Assembly (NCBI GenBank): GCA_023423605.1 | Contig: JAFAFF010000109.1 | Span: 1 to 5,723 of the forward strand | Reading direction: 5' to 3' | Source of the DNA: Pseudomonadota bacterium | GTDB lineage: Bacteria > Pseudomonadota > Gammaproteobacteria > Xanthomonadales > Xanthomonadaceae | DNA: 5,723 nucleotides | Shown here: positions 1 through 5,723 of the stretch, piece after piece | Position numbering within the stretch: position 1 is the stretch's first letter | Layout of the letters: every line of letters starts with the position of its first letter | Program-made: the position numbers and the translations under genes | The notes under the pieces: generated by a model | Database searches by the model: none | Told to the model about the DNA's origin: nothing | Seen by the model: only the letters and a program-made list of their open reading frames with translations

Positions 1-301
1 ATTCCGGCTGGTCCGGATGGTCTTGCAGCCTCAGGCGCGAGACGAAGGTCTCGTAGCCGCCCACGATCACCATCACCAGCAGGTTGGAGATCATCACCAC
101 GTCGATCAGGCCGAGCACGGCGAGCATGATCAGCTGCTCGGTCATCTCCGTGGCGTGGCTGATCAGGTGCCAGAGTTCCTTGCCGAACAGGAACACATAA
201 ACACCCTGGGCGACGATCAGGCCCAAGTACAGCGGCAGCTGCAGCCAGCGCGAAGCAAAGATCAACGAGGAAAGCGGGGAAGGACGATAGGGGGAGCTCA
301 T
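1..301 (-). CDS. yqhA: UPF0114 / YqhA-family inner-membrane protein, N-terminal part (gene runs off the left edge)
   Basis: The minus strand encodes 100 residues from the ATG at 301-299, beginning [10 protein letters not shown], and stays open to the window edge. Two hydrophobic segments are visible, at about residues 22-40 ([18 protein letters not shown]) and 57-80 ([20 protein letters not shown], continuing to VGG). The string around residues 63-89 ([12 protein letters not shown], then [10 protein letters not shown]) is the signature I associate with UPF0114/YqhA proteins. These are small predicted multi-pass inner-membrane proteins of about 160-170 aa with no established function, so about 60% of the gene is present. 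An in-frame ATG at 310-308 would add MPS. Neither start has a convincing Shine-Dalgarno sequence, and 301 is chosen because the protein then starts at the more usual length. The gene is divergent from the yfcG-like gene and appears to be driven by the promoter at 333-361. The family call is fairly secure; the exact start is not. Confidence 0.85.
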   Translation of the reverse strand, partial: MSSPYRPSPLSSLIFASRWLQLPLYLGLIVAQGVYVFLFGKELWHLISHATEMTEQLIMLAVLGLIDVVMISNLLVMVIVGGYETFVSRLRLQDHPDQPE

Positions 302-332
302 GGACGGCATGCTGCGTTGCAGGAAAGCGCGC

Positions 333-361
333 AGCGTACTGTCACTTGCTGACAGTGCCAA
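333..361 (-). promoter_or_regulatory. Candidate sigma70 promoter for the yqhA-like gene
   Basis: Read on the minus strand, TTGGCA (361-356, five of six bases of the -35 consensus) is followed by exactly 17 bases and then TACGCT (338-333, matching the -10 consensus at T1, A2 and T6). Transcription would start near 326, giving a leader of about 15-25 nt to either candidate start codon. The spacing is ideal and the position fits the divergent gene, but the -10 box is only a partial match. This is a reading of the sequence without experimental support. Confidence 0.5.
338..356. promoter_or_regulatory. Perfect 19-bp dyad (7+5+7), candidate operator
   Basis: ACTGTCA (338-344), a 5-base centre CTTGC, and TGACAGT (350-356) form a perfect inverted repeat. 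It fills the 17-base spacer between the -35 and -10 elements of the minus-strand promoter and overlaps one base of each. It also lies about 55-70 bp upstream of the yfcG-like start. A short-arm, odd-spaced dyad in this place is typical of a site bound by a dimeric repressor (for example of TetR, GntR or MarR type). No regulator gene is present in the window, so the protein that binds it is unknown. A 7-bp RNA hairpin is the alternative, but the site would probably lie upstream of both transcription starts. Confidence 0.5.
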
Positions 362-373
362 GTCGCAGGGCCC

Positions 374-381
374 ATTACACT
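374..381 (+). promoter_or_regulatory. Possible -10 box for the yfcG-like gene
   Basis: ATTACACT contains TACACT (376-381), which matches the -10 consensus at four of six positions, and it sits about 30 bases before the ATG at 411. No good -35 hexamer lies 16-18 bases upstream; the nearest, CTGACA at 349-354, is 21 bases away and falls within the dyad. The promoter is therefore weakly supported. If real, it could be activated or repressed through that dyad. Confidence 0.3.
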
Positions 382-410
382 CGGTGGACATCCCTGCCGA
401 GTATCCCGCC

Positions 411-1100
411 ATGATCGATCTGTATTACTGGCCCACCCCCAATGGTCACAAGGTCACCTTGTTCCTGGAAGAAGCGGGCCTGGACTACCGCGTTCATCCG
501 GTCAACATCGGTGCCGGCGACCAGTTCAAACCGGAGTTCCTGGCCATCTCGCCGAACAACAAGATGCCGGCGATCGTCGACCACTCGCCGGCCGACGGCG
601 GTGCTGCGCAGAGCGTCTTCGAATCCGGTGCCATCCTGGTCTACCTGGCCGAAAAGACCGGGAAATTCCTGTCGTCCAACCCGCGCGAGCGCATCGCCGC
701 GCTGGAATGGCTGTTCTGGCAGATGGGGGGGCTGGGGCCGATGAGCGGACAGATGGGCCATTTCAACGTGTATGCGCCGGAAAGGATTCCCTATGCCATC
801 GAGCGCTATGGCAACGAAGTGGGCCGCCTGCACGGGGTGATGGAAAAGCGCTTGGCCGACAACGAATGGCTCGCCGGCAGCGAATACAGCATCGCCGATA
901 TGGCCAGTTACCCCTGGATAGGCGCTTACGACAAGCTGCCGGTGGACTTCGCCGCCTTCCCCAACCTGCAACGCTGGCACCAGGCCATCGCGGCGCGCCC
1001 GGCCATGCAGCGCGCGTATGCCGTGGCGAAGCAGGTCAATCCGGAGGCCGGAAAGCCGATCAGCGACGAAGAGCGCAGGCATCTGTTCGGCCAGCGGTGA
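411..1100 (+). CDS. yfcG: YfcG-type (nu-class) glutathione transferase / disulfide-bond oxidoreductase
   Basis: This encodes a 229-residue cytosolic protein. The N-terminal thioredoxin-fold domain (about 1-80) starts [14 protein letters not shown], with Thr9-Pro10-Asn11 in the position of the glutathione-contacting loop of E. coli YfcG. It also has the cis-proline region ([18 protein letters not shown], Pro53) and the Glu71-Ser72 pair (FESGAI) that binds the gamma-glutamyl end of glutathione in GSTs. The helical C-terminal domain (about 90-210) has [19 protein letters not shown] and the N-capping segment [11 protein letters not shown]. Known YfcG enzymes bind glutathione or GSSG and reduce small disulfides without using a protein cysteine; this protein has no cysteine at all, which fits. 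The ATG at 411 is preferred over the in-frame ATG at 300 because homology starts exactly at MIDLY and the extra 37 residues look non-coding and cross the promoter region. No strong Shine-Dalgarno precedes it. E. coli YfcG is about 215 aa, so the tail here is slightly longer. Confidence 0.93.
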   Translation: MIDLYYWPTPNGHKVTLFLEEAGLDYRVHPVNIGAGDQFKPEFLAISPNNKMPAIVDHSPADGGAAQSVFESGAILVYLAEKTGKFLSSNPRERIAALEWLFWQMGGLGPMSGQMGHFNVYAPERIPYAIERYGNEVGRLHGVMEKRLADNEWLAGSEYSIADMASYPWIGAYDKLPVDFAAFPNLQRWHQAIAARPAMQRAYAVAKQVNPEAGKPISDEERRHLFGQR

Positions 1101-3476
<2,376 letters not shown>

Positions 3477-3491
3477 TTGTCCTGGCCTGCC

Positions 3492-3514
3492 GCAGCGGAG
3501 CCCTGTTCCGCTGC
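3492..3514 (+). terminator. Hairpin after DPP IV, candidate terminator without U-tract
   Basis: GCAGCGGA (3492-3499) and TCCGCTGC (3507-3514) form a perfect eight-pair stem around a seven-base loop, starting 15 bases after the DPP IV stop codon. Its position suits a transcript end, but the following bases (ACGCTTCACTG) hold no T-run, so intrinsic termination is doubtful. It may only protect the 3' end. Confidence 0.4.
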
Positions 3515-3563
3515 ACGCTTCACTGATTCCGATCCATCCTGAAGCGCCTTCGCGCGCAGCCAC

Positions 3564-3584
3564 GGGCGGCGCCTGCGGCCGCCC
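3564..3584. repeat. GC-rich inverted repeat between DPP IV and DUF885
   Basis: GGGCGGC (3564-3570) and GCCGCCC (3578-3584) are perfect reverse complements around a seven-base loop. It lies between the DPP IV hairpin and the candidate promoter at 3600-3628. No copy of it occurs elsewhere in the window. Its function is unknown, and in DNA of this composition such a short GC-only palindrome could be chance. Confidence 0.3.
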
Positions 3585-3599
3585 ATGACCTCCGGCCAA

Positions 3600-3628
3600 T
3601 TGCCGGGCTGCGGGCGAATGCGTAGGGT
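3600..3628 (+). promoter_or_regulatory. Candidate sigma70 promoter for the DUF885 gene
   Basis: TTGCCG (3600-3605, four of six -35 bases) and TAGGGT (3623-3628, three of six -10 bases including T1, A2 and T6) are separated by exactly 17 bases. Transcription would start near 3635, about 24 bases upstream of the ATG at 3659, with GGAG (3649-3652) in the leader. This gives the DUF885 gene its own promoter and argues against obligatory cotranscription with DPP IV. Confidence 0.4.
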
Positions 3629-3658
3629 GCAGGCCTTCCCTGGACCCCGGAGTGCGTG

Positions 3659-5461
3659 ATGAAGCCGCTTGCCCTTGCTGTTGCCCTGGCCATTGGAGCC
3701 GCGCCGCTGTTGGCCATGCCGCAGGCATCGCTGGCCGCACAGGCCACGCCCAGCCCCGCAGTGAAGAAGCCAGTTGCGGTCCCGGCCTGGGTCGCCCGCA
3801 GCAACCAGCTGGCGCAGATCCTGCTTGATGCGCAGGGGCCCTTTCAGCCCGAAAGCACCGGCTTCTTTGGTGTTCCCGGATACGACGACAAGGTGACCGA
3901 TCTCGGTCCGGACAATGGCCGGCGCTATCGTGAGGCGACCGCGAAGGCACGTTCCGAACTGCAGGCCAGGCTGGCCAGCGAAAAGGATCCCAACGTCCGC
4001 CAGGACCTTGAAATCATGATCGCGGCGGCGAACCAGAACATCGAGGGCAGCGAGCTCAACGAAACGTATTTCCTGCCCTGGAGCGATGCGCCGCAGACCA
4101 TTTTCAGCGGTTTGAACCTGCTGCTGTCCGACCAGGTGCCGGCCGACCGCCGCACCAAGGCCGTCGATCGCCTGAAGGCTTACGCCGGCCTGCAGCCGGG
4201 CGGCACCGCGCTGACCACGCTGGCCCGCCAGCGTTACGAAGAAAAACTGTCCAACACTGCACTGTTGCAGCCGACGAAGATCGAAGTGCAGCAGTCGCTG
4301 GACAACGTGGACACCTATATCAGCGGTATCGAGTCGCTGCTGACGAAGTACCGGATGACGGGCACGGAGGAGGCGATGAAGACCCTCGCCGGCCAGCTGA
4401 AGGATTATGCGGCGTGGACCCGCGCCGAAGTGCTGCCCAAGGCCCGCGAGGATGCCCGCCTGCCGGCGCCGGTGTATGCCTACCAGCTGAAGACCGTCGG
4501 CATCGACATCGACCCGCAGCTGCTGATGCAGCGTGCGCAGCTGGAGTTCATGGAAACCCGTTCGGCGATGCGCCAGCTGGCTCCGCTGGTGGTGCAGGCG
4601 AAGGGGCTGAAGGTGGCCGACCCCGGCGATCCGGTGGCGGTGGTGCGTGCGCTGAAACAGGACACCATTGCCAACGACCAGTTGGAAGGGCATTACCGCA
4701 AGGTCATCGATGCGATCGACCCGCTGATCCATGAACACCGCATTGTCGACGTGCCGCAGCGACCGATGCAGATGCGCCTGGGTTCGGCCGCCGAAAGCGC
4801 CGCCAGCCCGGCCCCGCATTTCCTGCCTGCGCCGTTGGTCAACAACACCGGGCAGCAGGGAACGTTCGTGCTGCCGCTGGGCAATCCGGCGGCGGGCGAA
4901 GGCGCGCAGTACGATGATTTCAATTTTGGATCGGCGGCGTGGACGCTGAGCGCGCACGAAGGCCGTCCGGGACATGAGCTGCAGTTCACCGCGATGGTGG
5001 AGCGTGGCATTTCGCTGGCACGCACGATGTTCGCCTTCAATTCGGTCAACGTGGAAGGCTGGGCGCTGTATGCCGAAGCGGAGATGGTGCCGTACGAGCC
5101 GCTGGATGGTCAGCTGATCGCGCTGCAGTTCCGGCTGCTGCGTGCCGCCCGCGCGATGCTGGACCCGATGCTCAACCTGGGCCTGACCGACCGCGCCAAT
5201 GCCGAGCGCGTGCTGATCGACGAAGTGGGCCTGTCCAAGGCGATGGCTACCCAGGAACTGGACCGCTACATGGTGCGCATGCCCGGCCAGGCCGGCAGCT
5301 ATTTCTACGGCTACACCCGCATTCTTGAACTGCGGATGCAGACCGAACTGAAAATGGGTGCGAAGTTCGACCGCCTGGCGTTCAACAACTTCCTGCTGGA
5401 CCAGGGCCTGTTGCCGCCGGACCAGCTGGCCAAGGCCGTCAACGAGTCCTTCATCAAATAA
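3659..5461 (+). CDS. Exported DUF885-family protein, putative zinc metallopeptidase
   Basis: This encodes a 600-residue protein of the DUF885 family. The ATG at 3659 is chosen over the adjacent in-frame GTG at 3656 because GGAG (3649-3652) then lies six bases upstream. Residues 1-26 look like a signal peptide (MKPLALAVALAIGAAPLL, small residues ASLA before the likely cut), so the product is probably periplasmic or secreted. No lipobox cysteine is seen. The middle region (about 40-420) is soluble and helical-looking. The C-terminal third holds the family hallmarks: HEGRPGHELQ with His433, Glu434 and His439, then EGWALYAE with Glu466 and Glu473, and PGQAGSYFYGYTRILELR near the end. An HE...H motif followed by a downstream glutamate is the pattern of gluzincin-type metallopeptidases, so hydrolysis of peptides is a reasonable inference, but substrate and reaction are unknown. 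Its neighbour DPP IV is also an exported peptidase. The stop codon abuts the terminator palindrome. Confidence 0.9.
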   Translation: MKPLALAVALAIGAAPLLAMPQASLAAQATPSPAVKKPVAVPAWVARSNQLAQILLDAQGPFQPESTGFFGVPGYDDKVTDLGPDNGRRYREATAKARSELQARLASEKDPNVRQDLEIMIAAANQNIEGSELNETYFLPWSDAPQTIFSGLNLLLSDQVPADRRTKAVDRLKAYAGLQPGGTALTTLARQRYEEKLSNTALLQPTKIEVQQSLDNVDTYISGIESLLTKYRMTGTEEAMKTLAGQLKDYAAWTRAEVLPKAREDARLPAPVYAYQLKTVGIDIDPQLLMQRAQLEFMETRSAMRQLAPLVVQAKGLKVADPGDPVAVVRALKQDTIANDQLEGHYRKVIDAIDPLIHEHRIVDVPQRPMQMRLGSAAESAASPAPHFLPAPLVNNTGQQGTFVLPLGNPAAGEGAQYDDFNFGSAAWTLSAHEGRPGHELQFTAMVERGISLARTMFAFNSVNVEGWALYAEAEMVPYEPLDGQLIALQFRLLRAARAMLDPMLNLGLTDRANAERVLIDEVGLSKAMATQELDRYMVRMPGQAGSYFYGYTRILELRMQTELKMGAKFDRLAFNNFLLDQGLLPPDQLAKAVNESFIK

Positions 5462-5512
5462 AAGGGGACGGAGGTGGTTATTTGCAGTTAACCACCTCCG
5501 TCCCCCTTTTTT
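5460..5512. terminator. Long perfect palindrome acting as bidirectional intrinsic terminator
   Basis: The 17-base arms GGGGACGGAGGTGGTTA (5464-5480) and TAACCACCTCCGTCCCC (5489-5505) are perfect reverse complements around an 8-base loop (TTTGCAGT). AAAA at 5460-5463 can pair with TTTT at 5507-5510 across one extra C at 5506. On the plus strand the stem is followed by six Ts (5507-5512); on the minus strand it is followed by TTTTATTT. It therefore has the form of an intrinsic terminator in both directions and fills almost the whole 59-base gap between two convergent genes. Its left end overlaps the last two bases of the DUF885 stop codon. Confidence 0.85.
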
Positions 5513-5520
5513 GTGGCGGC

Positions 5521-5723
5521 TCAGCGCTGCGGCGGCGGGGGATTGGGGACCCAGATGGCGACGCCGGCGGCACGGCGCTGGGTGGTCGGGATGCCTACGC
5601 CCAGCCCACCGCCGACATGCGAACCATAGCTGCCGGCGCCGACCGACATGCCCACCGGTGAACCGCTGGAGCCCACGCCCATCAGCAGCACGCCGTTGGC
5701 GCCCAGTGCCGCGGCTTCGCGTT
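5521..5723 (-). CDS. C-terminal part of an unrecognised small, glycine-rich, possibly exported protein
   Basis: On the minus strand a frame open from the right edge ends at the TGA at 5523-5521. The visible 66 residues start REAAALGANGVLLMGVGS, continue with a glycine- and serine-rich stretch (GSPVGMSVGAGSYGSH, then VGGGLGVGIP), and end in AIWVPNPPPPQR. The pattern of an AxxLGAN segment followed by a short beta strand resembles the C-terminal halves of small bacterial lipoproteins and envelope proteins (for example DUF4156- or RcsF-like proteins). I cannot assign a family, and the N-terminus that would show a signal peptide or lipobox is outside the window. It is convergent with the DUF885 gene and shares the bidirectional terminator. 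Codon use is GC-rich at third positions like the neighbouring genes, which supports it being real. Confidence 0.65.
   Translation of the reverse strand, partial: REAAALGANGVLLMGVGSSGSPVGMSVGAGSYGSHVGGGLGVGIPTTQRRAAGVAIWVPNPPPPQR

Noticed and set aside
17..352. Plus-strand open frame opposite the yqhA-like gene
   Set aside because: The translation is His/Gln/Asp-rich and mirrors the membrane segments of the minus-strand gene, which has clear family motifs.
300..410. In-frame N-terminal extension of the YfcG-like protein from the ATG at 300
   Set aside because: The 37 extra residues have no family match, run through the promoter and dyad region, and homology starts precisely at 411.

Overview
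This 5.7-kb, GC-rich window looks like an ordinary chromosomal segment from the gammaproteobacterial family Xanthomonadaceae, most likely Stenotrophomonas. The strongest reason is the dipeptidyl peptidase IV gene. Counted from the chosen start, it gives a 741-residue protein with its catalytic triad at Ser610, Asp685 and His717 and an asparagine at 611, which matches what I recall of the structurally studied S. maltophilia enzyme. The genus is inferred from remembered sequences, not from a search.

Layout, left to right: (1) the first 100 codons of a minus-strand UPF0114/YqhA-type inner-membrane protein, running off the left edge; (2) a divergent intergenic region of about 110 bp with a perfect 7+5+7 dyad lying exactly between good -35 and -10 elements of a minus-strand promoter; (3) a plus-strand YfcG-type (nu-class) glutathione transferase/disulfide-bond oxidoreductase; (4) a 150-bp gap with two strong hairpins; (5) plus-strand dipeptidyl peptidase IV with a signal peptide; (6) a 180-bp gap with two GC-rich hairpins and a plausible promoter; (7) a plus-strand exported DUF885 protein with metallopeptidase-like HExxPGH and EGWxxYxE motifs; (8) a long perfect palindrome with T-tracts on both sides, starting at the DUF885 stop codon and serving as a bidirectional terminator; (9) the C-terminal 66 codons of a convergent minus-strand gene for a glycine-rich, probably exported small protein.

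The three complete genes are spaced 150-180 bp apart and each has its own candidate promoter, so they are probably not one tight operon. DPP IV and the DUF885 protein are both predicted to be exported. They may act in periplasmic peptide degradation, DPP IV removing X-Pro (and X-Hyp) dipeptides. YfcG and YqhA are housekeeping-type genes with no evident link to that role.

I found no mobile element with a transposase, no CRISPR array, no RNA gene and no novel multi-gene system. The items most worth a second look are the dyad operator in the divergent promoter, the GGGGACGGA-ended palindromes (one as terminator, a smaller one in the DPP IV leader), Asn611 of DPP IV, and the uncharacterised DUF885 peptidase candidate.
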